Below are positions 32,980 through 43,521 of a stretch of 64,000 nucleotides of DNA, piece after piece. The notes beneath the pieces were generated by a model. That model was given only the letters and a program-made list of their open reading frames with translations. It had not been told where the DNA came from and made no database searches. A program made the position numbers and the translations under genes. Source of the DNA: Elymus sibiricus (Eukaryota > Streptophyta > Magnoliopsida > Poales > Poaceae); the NCBI GenBank assembly GCA_039707655.1, contig CM077666.1, positions 238,420,166 through 238,484,165 on the forward strand. The letters are read 5' to 3'. Each line of letters begins with the position of its first letter. Position 1 is the first letter of the stretch.

Positions 32980-34072
32980 ATGGACCCGGGAGCACTGGCC
33001 AAAGTGATGTCTATGGCTCTGGCCAAAACCGTCGAGGCTCAGAGTCCGAAGAAGCGCAAGCACCCCGCCGAGACGACCATAGAAAAGCTCAAGGCCATCG
33101 CCTTGGCCAAGGCCACCTCTCCGGGATCCCTCGTTAAGCCGGTTGAGGTGATATCTCTTGTTGATGATCTTTTTAGTGATCTTGATCATGTTTTTTGATT
33201 TAACTTGCAAAGTGCTTTCTAATATGCGAGGTTTGTGTAATGTACACGTAGTACTAGTAGTATAACTTTCTGGGTGATATTGCATGTGATTTTTGTGTGC
33301 CAAATGACGCTTCAAAATGGCTTCTTTGACCAAAACATGCGAGCGGTTGACATGCATATGATTTTTGCACATAACACTGATTTCTTATAGATTACTTTCA
33401 ACTACTTTATGAACATCAACGCTAGTTGTAGGAAATGCAAGATTTTAGCTCTCATGGCAAGAGAATACAGTAGCCTCAGTAACTTGTGTTATGGATATTG
33501 TAAGTAATCCCTCTATTCACAAATATAAGATGTTCTAACTTTTTTGTGTATCTGATGTAGACATGTTTTAGTGTCTTTGTTCACTCATTTCTGTGCGTAT
33601 ATGTAGTCTTATATGGAGTAAAATATCAAAAATCATCTTATATTTGTGAACGGGGTAGTAATAAAATATTTGTTTATGTTTGAATTAGAACCAGGTCCGC
33701 TGTGGAGATGAAGTTCTCAAAGTCATGCCGTGTGAACTGGAAGACCTGAGGATGTGCACTACTAAACTATCAACCTCCTGTGTCCTTGTAGCCGCATGTT
33801 GTGAACAACTGTTTTCCTGTAGCATTGTTGTCAGGCATGTTGTCGAGGGTGTACTTCACCACAACAATTTTGTAGCTGTGCCTTCGATTACGAAGGGTGT
33901 GGCTCTTGTAAAGCTTCCTGACAAATCTTATGTGGCATGTCTTTGTCTTCATGCTTATGAGTGGAAACACCACACTGTTAGGTTCTCCAAGGTTAACAAG
34001 ATGGTGAAGGTGCCGATAGTCATCTCTCATGATGTCCATGGCCTGGTCAGTTTTGTGGGGCACATCCCATAG
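32980..34072 (+). CDS. B3-cluster gene 1, 5' part: predicted two-exon protein of unknown function (183 aa)
   Basis: Exons 32980-33147 and 33689-34072 join in frame over a GT-AG intron that carries a Stowaway MITE. The N-terminus is basic (QSPKKRKHP, a possible nuclear signal) with repeated ALAK motifs. The second exon is cysteine-rich with hydrophobic strands (CVLVAACCEQLFSCSIVV, GVALVKLPDKSYVACL) and ends at TAG. I do not recognise the domain itself. It is linked to the B3 family only by the shared promoter block and by B3-like exons just downstream, which could be the 3' part of the same original gene. Whether it is expressed as a short protein is unknown. Confidence 0.45.
33508..33660. mobile_element. 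Stowaway-type MITE in the intron of gene 1
   Basis: About 150 bp with inverted ends (ccctctattcacaaatataagatg and catcttatatttgtgaacgggg) flanked by TA. Confidence 0.8.
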
Positions 34073-34303
34073 GTCGGTGGCAAGAAATAGTCTGCAGAGT
34101 TTAATTAGTGCATCTTTGCTTGTGTGTAGTAAGTAATACTGTTCAGTACTTGATTTGTGGGTGTGAACCTTGTATGGGTTAGTAATGCCGCTTTTGATTT
34201 GTGGTGAATCATGAGAACACTCTATGTTAATGTTTTAGAAATGGTGAACCTATAATACCATTTTTGGTTGTCTGATATCTGTGTTTTTTCATCCCAGTAT
34301 AGT

Positions 34304-34456
34304 ACTCCCTCTGTTGATAGACATAAGATGTTTACATTTCTTGTGAATCAGATGTATATAGGGTTAGACACGTTTTGGTGTGTTTGTCCAGTCAATTCAG
34401 TCCGTATATTTTCAAATGAGGATCCAGATCATCTTATTTTTGTGAATGGAGGTAGT
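34304..34456. mobile_element. Stowaway-type MITE
   Basis: Inverted ends ctccctctgttgatagacataag and cttatttttgtgaatggagg, TA-flanked, about 150 bp, related to the MITE at 33508. Confidence 0.75.
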
Positions 34457-34750
34457 ATATATCAGTTATGGTTACACTCCAATATATGTATGCATTGCAG
34501 GGTTTATCGCACCCACCAGGATTTCCATTCCCGCGGATGTTCGCTCCATACGAGTTGTCACGACCTTTGGCCTGTTCTGCTTTTGGGAGTAATGAGGGGC
34601 CCTGCATGCCACCCGTAATTGGATGAACAACCTTCAATTTAGAACTTGAACATAGTGATTTCCTGGTAAGGATTCAGTCATGTCACATAAAGTAAATCTC
34701 ATTGATTCACTGTCATGTTTTCTTACTTTTGCTGCAATTTTATGATGCAG

Positions 34751-35911
34751 GTTTTGCCATGTCACATTCGTTACAGAATAAACTGTTTGGTTTGCTCTAT
34801 GATGGTTATTGTAGCAGGTTTCACTTCTCATGATGTGTCAATAACGAAGGCACTATCCATCACTTATATTACGGGACACAATTGGATCCGTCTGTTGTCT
34901 GAGTACAATCTGAAGCCCTCTGATCAACTATAGTTTACTTTAACAAACACGCTAGAATTAGTCCTTGTCGCCTTTAAAAGAAGGAAAGAAAAAGACTGGA
35001 TCCGGGTCGCGGAGCCGGAGGAAGTTCGAATTGCTCACCTGCACTCTCGCTTAAGAAGGATGCGTAGCATGGTTACAAAGCTGCAGTCTGAAATCAAAGC
35101 AGACCAGAGACGAGCGCTACTGTCTCGCACATAAGCACCACCTCCAGCATCGACAGCCGCAGCGGATCGGGCACCGGCACCTTCTCCGACACTGGCACTG
35201 GCTCCAGCACTGAGAGCGGCAGCAGCTCAGTCTGATCCACCAGAGGATTGGGCACCGACCGCGTCAGTGGATCAGGCTGATCTACCGGAGGATCGGGCAC
35301 CGACACCGGCAGCAGCTCCAGAAGGAGCACCATCTCCGGCAGCCGCAGCGGCACTACCAGTCGCACCACCATGGGCACCAACAACGGCTCCAACACCTGC
35401 ACCAAAACTTGAACTTGCACTTGCACTTGCATCTGCTCCGGCCCTTGCAGCGGCAACGGAACCAGCACTTTCACTGGCAACAGACTGGGCTGCAGTTCAC
35501 AGTGCATATACCAAAGTCCTTACAAAAACCGACATCTCCACTGTTTTGGTAAGCATTGGCAGCCCAAGTGCTTCATTCTTTTGTCTTTCCATTTTGTTTG
35601 ACATGATTCACTGTGTTGATCTACCTGTTTGTGTATGTCTTCTTGTTTGCAAACAGGAAATTCCTAGAGCAATGAGGGAGTCATTCAATAATCCGGGCGA
35701 CCGTGGCCAAGTTTCTCTTACCATGCGCAGCCTTGGTGTGAATGAACCTGTGCAATATACTATAAGTAGAAAGGATGGTCGCATGATGATTGATGCTAAA
35801 GGATGGTCAAGGTTCAAAACTCAATCAAATCTTGCGGCCGGGGATGATGTCAGATTCGAAGTTTCTCTGCAAGGAGAGCTGGTCCTAATCAACTTTGAAA
35901 TTCTTCAGTAG
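34751..35911 (+). pseudogene. B3-domain gene 1, 3' part, with two in-frame stop codons
   Basis: One frame runs from the acceptor tgatgcag/ at 34751 to a donor after 35548, interrupted only by TAG at 34931-34933 and TAA at 35132-35134. It then joins in frame through a GT-AG intron to 35657-35911. The first part is B3-like (GHNWIRLLSEYNLKP, and after the stop VLVAFKRRKEKDW), followed by a basic coiled segment and a long Ala/Pro-rich linker. The last exon is a second B3-like barrel (MRSLGVNEPVQYTI, WSRFKTQSNLAAGDDVRFEV). Plant B3 proteins of the REM type often have several such domains and bind DNA in the nucleus. The stops make it a probable pseudogene unless parts are used separately. Confidence 0.65.
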
Positions 35912-36451
35912 CAGCATGCAACTGCCAAACTGATATATCCTCCGAGAGGTTTTGATGTAATATGCCATGGTGAAACAAGTGTCATGCGTGTATAAGTAGT
36001 AGTATATATCACGTAGGACATCCTGGAAGAATTGCAACCCTGATTGCTCGTTAGGAATTGTCGTTCGATTTCAATCTAACAACTACCATGCTTTATTCAA
36101 TCTCCTGTCTTCTCCTTGTGACAGCATCTGAAACCAGCATCGTCCCGATCGCATGCAATATTTATCGGATGAAATGCGCTGACATAGAACACATTGGCCC
36201 CCAAACATGCAGGCCCACCGGCCTGTGGCCAAAGTCAAGAGCCGTCAGCCAATCAGAGTATTTTATTCTCAAAAAAAATATCTGAACCCCATGTTTATGT
36301 ATATATATTCCCCTTAATTTTTCTTATGTATAAAGTAGTGATATAAAAGATTTTTATATTTCTTTATGGAGGGAGTATCTCTCTATCAAAAAAATATTTA
36401 TGTGTAACTAGTTACTCCTGCCTTTCTACTTCCTTTCGCTGATATGCGGGA

Positions 36452-36611
36452 CATCCAGTAACTGGGTCCACGTGCCATGCACCAAATTAGAGTGCACAAC
36501 TGCCCGGTAGACTCACGCCTGTCGTAGCACCGCAGTAATGCCCAATGAGCCATCAAATCACAAAACCCCACCTTTCCAGTAGTAGCAGTAAGCTGGACGG
36601 ATGAAGCAGCC
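36452..36611 (+). promoter_or_regulatory. Duplicated promoter block, copy upstream of B3-cluster gene 2
   Basis: Near-identical to 32545-32704. It precedes the predicted first exon at 36695 by under 100 bp. Confidence 0.75.
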
Positions 36612-36694
36612 ATATTTTACTGACCTGAATCCCCTCCTCCCTTGTCTGCTTGTTCAGAAGAAACCACCTCTCGGTGATTGCTTAGGGTTTTCTC

Positions 36695-38115
36695 ATGGAG
36701 AACAAGGTATGAATTCTTCATCCATCCCTAATAAATCCTAGTCCCTTTGTCGCCGAAAATCGTAGGATGGCAACCGCCGCCGTTGATGCATTTTTCTTTG
36801 TACTGAATCTAGTGTGTTTAATTGCCAGTGCCCAAAGTGCGAGGACCCTATAGGTTTCTGTGCCCTTGGCGAGATGCCAGACATGTTCCTTCTCATCCTA
36901 ACACAGGACTTCAAAAAGCGCACGGTATGTTCCTAGAATCCCCTTTTCTATCTGGGAGGGTTGGGGTTTTTGAACATGCTGTTGACTAATTTGGAAATTT
37001 TGATTGCTACATTTGGATAAAAGGTACTAGTACCATGCTCAACACTGACATGAAAGAGAAAATTATTTCTAGATTTGGATAACGAATAAATTGTATTCTC
37101 ATATTATTTTTCCCGTAGTGCATCCCTTGCTCTGCCAGAGCACATGTACTCAAGAAGGTCGGCCTTGCCATAACTGAATACTCCAGTATAATGGTCACAT
37201 TGGAGACATGCCATGGATTTAAGTTCACGATTGGGTACATTAATCAAGAAGATCGCCCCTTTTTTATGGCCAAACTTGGATAAGCTTTGTCAAGTGTTAC
37301 GGACTGAAAGTTGGCACACCAATGTTCATGAAAATAGCAGAACCTGGTCTTACCATCCCTGTGACCTTCCACCATGACGTTGTTCCAATGGTTCATCCCT
37401 ATTTGTTTTGTATCTGGTTCTTGCATTTTGCCTCTTTTACTTTGTAATCCACCTATTCTGTCTAACTAATCACAATTTGACTTTAGAAGTAGCAACAATT
37501 TCTGATTACCTTCTCTCACAATGATGCTACTTCTAACTGATATTTTTATAATTGGTGACACGTGTAGGTTATTACAAAGTGCAGGACACTACTCATCTAT
37601 TATTTGATAAGAACTCGACGGTTACTGATGGCACCGAAGTTGACTGGGACGACATCCACCATTTCCTACACTTTATTGATCATCTTGAGGACCTTGTGGG
37701 GCATTTCAATAGTGGAAGGCCACATGGGATATGTGTGTCACTAGTGCACACGTTGAACAGGTCCAACTGTGTCAAGAAACTGATGGTACGAGCTGTTATC
37801 TATGATATATGTTGTTCATAAACTATTGCGTGTACAAAGTTTTAGAGCTATGTTCGTCCTCTTGCAACAGAAACTACCCAGTTTTATTGTTCCTGTACAG
37901 ATGCTAGCCATGGTCGAGTCAGACTTGCGCTTGGTGACAACATGATGTTTATGTTGACCTACTCCATTTCCCATAGAGGTGAAAGCATACTCATTCATGG
38001 GTGGTCTCAAATCATGAAGGCCCATCGATCTTGGAGAATAGGACAGAAGGTTATGTTCATGCTTTTCCATGGCTCTGAAGTGAATATCCTATTTATTGAC
38101 CGCATTGCGAGATGA
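36695..38115 (+). pseudogene. B3-domain gene 2, five predicted exons with two frameshifts
   Basis: Exons with GT-AG borders: 36695-36706 (MENK), 36829-36924, 37119 to about 37415, 37568-37785, 37871-38115. The first B3-like domain spans exons 2 and 3 (PDMFLLILTQDFKKR, MVTLETCHGFKFTIGYI). Just before the conserved W..F..Y.L..G segment (WISFVKCYGLKVGTPM) a one-base shift near 37279 moves the frame and gives a stop. Exon 4 is acidic linker. Exon 5 starts a second B3-like domain (KLPSFIVPVQML) and completes it in another frame (GWSQIMKAHRSWRIGQKVMFML). Domain order and intron positions show a former two-domain B3 protein. Sequence errors could mimic the shifts. Confidence 0.68.
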
Positions 38116-38382
38116 AGCCGCTTTCAGAAAGTTGTGGATGCACGGAGTGGCGCCTGGGCCTTGTCCTGGGGCTTAGTGGCCTCACCCTTCATTGACTGTA
38201 GGCAAAGTAGCACAGTTTGAGGCGTGCCTTGTATGGTTGAGCCTGTATAAGTACTCGTACTGCTTTCAGCTTTGGTTTTTAAGTACTCCTGCTGCTTTCA
38301 GTTAAGGTTGTTAAGTACTCCGGCTACTTTCAGTTAAGGTTGTGAAGTACTCCTGGTGCTTGTACAGTCTGTCATGTTTCTT
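38116..38382. repeat. Downstream region with a 36-bp tandem repeat
   Basis: About 38246-38360 holds three to four units of 'agtactcctgctgctttcagttaaggttgtta'-like sequence. Otherwise no feature. Confidence 0.7.
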
Positions 38383-38800
38383 CAGTCTCTTCTTCCTCCA
38401 GCCACCAAAACTATATCAGCGCCGACGGGGCCGCCAGCTCCTGCCTCCCACGTCTAGATGCGCCTTCGCGCACGCATCGCCGCCTCACCGTATCCTAAAC
38501 CGTTAACGGCGATGACAACCCCAACCCACACTCGGGCCAGTCAACCCACATACTCCTCTTCGCCCATGACTTCAAGGCTCCTATGTGTTCCCGTTCGAGG
38601 CCTCGCCGTCGTCCTCCGCCTTGGTGCGCTTGCCGCGGTGCCGCCGTCTGACGTTGTCAACATGGTTAACAAATGAGACGAATCGGGAGAGGACTGTACG
38701 TGGAGAGGATGACAATATGGACCCACCATGTCCATGGCCGTACGCGAGAAAGTGCCTCCTTGTTACAAGCAAAAAAGAAAATGCTTCCTCCTAGTGGTTT
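38383..38800. repeat. Outlying diverged unit of the 39480-42905 tandem repeat
   Basis: Shares the order 'ccgacgggrccgccWgctcctgcctccc', 'ggcctcgccgtcgtcc', 'gagaggactgtac' with the main array but has lost the 81-bp subrepeats. Confidence 0.65.
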
Positions 38801-39479
38801 GCTGACATCTGGGACCCATGACGTTGTCAGCGTATAGTCAATAGACAAGAGAATTGCGCAAGGAGTGGCTGACACCTAGGCCCTAACAGCTCAAGCAATT
38901 TTTTTTGGATATTGTTGAGATGGAGCAGGGTATCAACTTGGCTTTGGTCCGTCTAGCCCAAGCTTCTATTTTACGTTTGCCACATGACCAGCCCAGCTGT
39001 TTGTTTTTCTTTGTGAAAATGGCCAACCTAGTTTTTTTTTTGAAGAATACCAAACCGAGGCCGACTTGTTTTTCTTCGCCCTGCCGGGCTGCAAATCTTT
39101 CAAGACGGCTGCAAATCATAAAAGTAATATGAAATGGGATGTAAATATAAAAAATACACAACAAATTGGCAATTACTTTCAACTTTCTGATTTTTTTCGC
39201 ATTTTCAGATTTCAAATACTCATTGGATTTTAACCTAATTTAAATATATTTTGAAATTAGTTTTAATCTGGCTTGACATTTCGGGATGAAAAATAGTTTT
39301 GACCCCACCGATATATGTGAAATTTCGTTTAAATTTTTAACCCTGGTCCTGGCCAACAAAAAGAAAATGGGCTGCAATAAATTGCATAAGAATTTGCAAA
39401 TGAGCTATAAATTATTAAAAATATAGCAAATGGGATTTATGATGTCCGCCACAGATTGGGAGGCTGACTTGTGGGCCTA
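38801..39479. other. AT-rich spacer, no gene
   Basis: 39100-39430 is AT-rich with ttttgaaatt phrases. Nothing recognised. Confidence 0.5.
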
Positions 39480-42400
39480 TTATGTTGACGCGTATGCAAG
39501 GCTTTTTTCACTTATTATTATTAGTCAACAAACGATTCTAGCAGAAGTGACCGTTCGATGTCAATCCAATGGCCGTCGTGCTTCTTCAATCTCTGATCTT
39601 CTTGCTCCAGCTGCTCAATCCAGCGCTGGCGGGACCACCTGCTCCCGCCTCCCGTGCCCGGCTGTGCTACCGTGCAAGCCTCACCGACCCCCTACTCCCA
39701 CCGCTGGCCAGGTCAACCATCTACTCACCCACACCTCCTGTTATTCTCCGGCGATGGCAGCCTCACACCGCAGCCGAACCAGCCAACCCTTGTACTCCCC
39801 TCTGCGTGGGCATCCACTTCTGTGTCTTCGCCAGCTCTGGTTCATTCTCTTCCTAGGCCTCACCGTCGTCCACCGTGTTGGTACTCTCGGCGCGGCATGG
39901 TCAACATGATCAACAAACGACAACCATCGGGAGCGGGATGTACATGGAGAGGTTGAAAGTTGGGACCCACATGGTCCATGGCTGCACGCAAGCAAGTGCC
40001 TCCTAATTATGCGAAAAAAATGAATCCTCTCCCTAACAGTTGGGACCCACCCTCTACATCTTCGCACGCAAGGAAGTGCCTCCTTATTACGCGGAAAAAA
40101 AGTTTCCTCCCCTTGATAGCCGGGACCCACCAGCTACATCTTCACACGCTAGGAAGTGCGTCCTTATTACACGCAAAAAAATTGATTCCTCCCCCTGACA
40201 GCTAGGACCCACCAGACATCTTCGCACGCAAGCAAGTGCCCCCATATTACACGCAAGAAAAATGATTCCTCCCCCTGCCAGCTGGGACCCACCTGATTTG
40301 GAGGCTGATTTGTGGGCCTACTAAGTTGATGTGTACATAGGGCTTTGTCAACTTAGTCAACAAATGAGTCTAGCAGAAGTGACCATTGGATGTCAATCTA
40401 ATGGCCGTCGTGCTTCTTCAATCTATGATCTTCTTGCTCCAGCTGCTTAATCCAGCGCCGGCGGGACCGCCTGCTCCCGCCTCCCGTGCCCGGCTGTGCT
40501 ACCGCGCAAGCCTCACCGCCCCCCTACTCCCATCGCTGGCCAGGCCAACCATCTACTCACCCACACCTCCTGTTATTCTCCGGCGACGGCATCCTCACAC
40601 CGCAGCCAAACCAGTCAACCCTCGTACTCCCCTCTGCGAGGGCATCCACTTCTGTGTCTTCGTAGGCTCTGGGTCATTCCCTTCCGAGGCCTCACCGTCG
40701 TCCACCGCGTTGGTACTCTCGGCGCGGCATGGTCAACATGATCAACAAACGACAGCCATCGGGAGCGGGATGTACGTGGAGAGGTTGAAAGTTGGGACCC
40801 ACATGGTCCATGGCTGCACGCAAGCAAGTGCCTCCTTATTACGCGAAAAAATGAATCCTCTCCCTGATTGTTGGGACTATACCTGGCCATATGTCGGGCC
40901 GGGCCGGGCCTAACAAAGCCCGCTACAAAAAACCTTGGCCCGGGCCTGGCCCGGCCTGGCCGTCGGGCCTAAATATCAGGCCCAGGCCCAGCCCATCAGT
41001 GGAAAAGCCCGTCAGGCCTCGGGCCTTCGGACCGGGCCCTTCCCTAAATCGCCAATATGCCAGGCCCAAGCCCGGCCCGGCCCGGCTGTCGGGCCTAGAT
41101 CTCAGGCCCAGGCCTGGCCCGTGGGCAAGGTCGGGCCGGGTCGGGTCGGGCTTTTTCGGGCCGGGTCAGGTCGGGCTTTTTCGGGCCGGGTCAGGTCGGG
41201 CCGGCCGGGCCGGGCGGCCCATGGCCAGGTATAGTTGGGACCCACCCTCTACATCTTCGCACGCAAGGAAGTGCCTCCTTATTACGCGGAATTTTTTTCC
41301 TCCCCCTGATAGCTGGGACCCACCAGCTACATCTTCACACGCAAGGAAGTGCCTCCTTATTATACCCAAAAAAAATTGATTCCTCCCCTTGACAGCTGGG
41401 ACCTACCAGACATCTTCACACGCAAGGAAGTGCCTCCATATTACACGCAAGAACAATGATTCCTCCCCCTGCCAGCTGGGACCCACCTGATTTGGAGGCT
41501 GATTTGTGGGCCAACTAAGTTGATGTGTACATAGGGCTTTGTCAACTTAGTCAACAAACGATTCTAGCAGAAGTGACCGTTGGATGTTAATCCAACAGCC
41601 GTGTTGCTTTTTCAATCTCTGATCTTCTTGCTCCAGCCGCCCAAACCAGCACCGGCGGGACCGCCTGCTCCTACCTCCCGTGGCCGGCTGTGCTGCAGTG
41701 CAGGTCACACCACCCCACCCTACTCCCACCGCTGGCCAGGCCATCCCTCTACTCACGCACACCTCCTGTTATTCTCCGGCAACGGCAGCCGCACACCGCA
41801 GCCAAACCAGTAAACCCTCAAACTCCCCTCTGTGTGGGAAACCACTGCCGCGTCTTCCCCGGCTCCGGGTCATTCCCTTCCTAGGCCTCGCCGTCGTCCA
41901 CCGCCTTGGTGCACTCGGTACGGCGTTGTCAATACGATCAACGAATGACAGCTATTGAAAGAGGACTGTACATGGAGAGGCTGACAGCTGGGATCCACGA
42001 CGTCCATGGTCGCACGCAAGGAAGTGCCTCCTTATTATGCGGAAAAAAATTCCTCCCCCTATAGCTGGGACCCACCAGCTTCATCTTTGCACGCAAGGAA
42101 GTGCCTCCATATTACGCGCAAGAAAAATGATTCCTCCCCCTGCCAGCTGGGACCCACCTGATTTAGAGGCTGACTTGTGGGCCTACTAAGTTGATGCGTA
42201 CATAGGGCTTTGTCAACTTAGTCAACAAACGATTCTAGCAGCAGTGACCGTTGGATGTTAATCCAACGGCCGTGCTGCTTCTTCAATATCTGATCTTCTT
42301 GCTCCAGCCGCCCAAACCAGCGCCGACGGGACCGCCTGCTCCTACCTCATGTGGCCGGCTGTGCTGCAGCGCAGGCCTCACCACCCCACCCTACTCCCAC

Positions 42401-42905
42401 CGCTGGCCAGGCCATCCCTCTACTCACTCACACCTCCTGTTATTCTCCGGCGATGGCAGCCGCACACCGCAACCAAACCAGTAAACACTCGTACTCTCCT
42501 TCTCGTGGGAAACCACTGCCGCATCTTCCCTGGCTCTGGGTCGTTCCCTTCCTAGGCCTCGCCGTCGTCCACCGCCTTGGTGCACTCGGTATGGCGTTGT
42601 CAATGCGATCAACGAACGATAGCAATCGGAAGAGGACTGTACGCGGAGAGGCTGACAGCTGGGATCCACGAGGTCCATGGTCGCACGCAAGGAAGTGCCT
42701 CCTTATTACGCGGAAAAAAAATATTTCCTCCCCCTGTAGCTGGGACCCACCAGCTTCAGCTTTGCACGCAAGGAAGTGCCTCCTTATTACGCGCAAAAAA
42801 AATGATTCCTACCCCTGACAGCTAGGACCCACCAGCTATATCTTCGCACGCAAGGAAGTTCCTCCTTATCCCCCCCTAACAGTTGGGACCCACCAGGTCA
42901 AAGCG
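39480..42905. repeat. Higher-order tandem repeat: four units of 0.67-0.83 kb with internal 81-bp subrepeats
   Basis: The unit landmark 'gaccgttggatgt' occurs at 39549, 40381, 41575 and 42246. Spacings are 832, 1194 (830 after removing the hAT insertion with its extra target copy) and 671. Each unit has a unique part (gccgtcgtgcttcttcaatc to gtccatggctgcacgc) and a tail of about 81-bp subrepeats (tgggacccaccagctacatc, acgcaaggaagtgcctcc). The 671 unit is about two subrepeats shorter. Open frames across the unique part recur in each unit but encode low-complexity Pro/Arg/Ser sequence. Confidence 0.9.
40878..41233. mobile_element. hAT-type MITE, 356 bp, with perfect 8-bp target duplication
   Basis: Inverted ends TATACCTGGCCAT/ATGGCCAGGTATA; target duplication gttgggac at 40870-40877 and 41234-41241. 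An 8-bp duplication is the hAT hallmark. The interior is filled with GGCCCGGCC, CAGGCCC and GTCGGGCC motifs. No coding capacity. Confidence 0.88.
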
Positions 42906-43185
42906 GACGTAGCGTTATCTGTCTGATCGCAAGCGTGTACGTACATACTGGTCGATTGGTCTCTCTGCCATGATGAACCGTGGCCATGTAAGGAGCGGCA
43001 TGTCTCATAGTAGAGCCCCCGATGTAACAGTTCAGGCAGTCCCGTCTAAATCGTGTACACATACATACAACCACGCTGCAAAAAAATATGGCCAAGTACG
43101 TACATACGGGCGGGGTCTCGAACGCATACTCGCGCATACGTACAGCCAGAGCCGCGCATACGTACGGCTGCACTGGACGGCAGCA
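42906..43185. other. Spacer between tandem arrays, no gene
   Basis: Contains short 'cgtacgtacatac' repeats only. Confidence 0.5.
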
Positions 43186-43521
43186 ACGGCATCCTGTTCA
43201 TCGGCAGCCAACCAGCTTGGACGGAATAGCCGAAATGGGGTCCTGTTCATCGGCTGGGGGTCTGGCGTATTGCAAAACAGAGGAAACAGACTTCTGTTCA
43301 ACAACCTATGGTCGAAACGGGGTCCTGTTCATCGGGAGGGATCTGGGGTACCGCAAAACGGATGAAACGGACTTCTCTTCGACTGCCAATGGTCGAAACG
43401 GGGTCCTGTTCATTGGGAGGGGTCTGGCATCCTGCAAAATGGAGAAAACGGAATTCTCTCCAACTGCCTACGGTCGAAACAGGGTCCTGTTCATCGGGAG
43501 GGGTGTGGTGTACCACAAAAC
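43186..43521 (+). repeat. 81-bp minisatellite, open in one frame
   Basis: 'ggtcctgttcatcgg' recurs at about 43241, 43322, 43403 and 43484 (period 81), with a shorter copy at about 43190. Because 81 is divisible by three, one frame stays open as a 27-residue repeat (NGVLFIGRGL, CKTEETDFSS types). The array ends at the truncated LTR. Confidence 0.9.

Noticed and set aside
34268..34618. 116-codon plus-strand frame
   Set aside because: It reads through a Stowaway MITE and has no upstream support.
35094..35507. Leu/Val/Pro-rich minus-strand frame
   Set aside because: Antisense shadow of the Ala/Pro-rich linker of the B3-like exon.
39430..42818. Several 80-175 codon frames with Pro/Arg/Ser-rich products
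   Set aside because: They recur in shifted frames in each tandem unit, lack start context and motifs, and are antisense-open as well.
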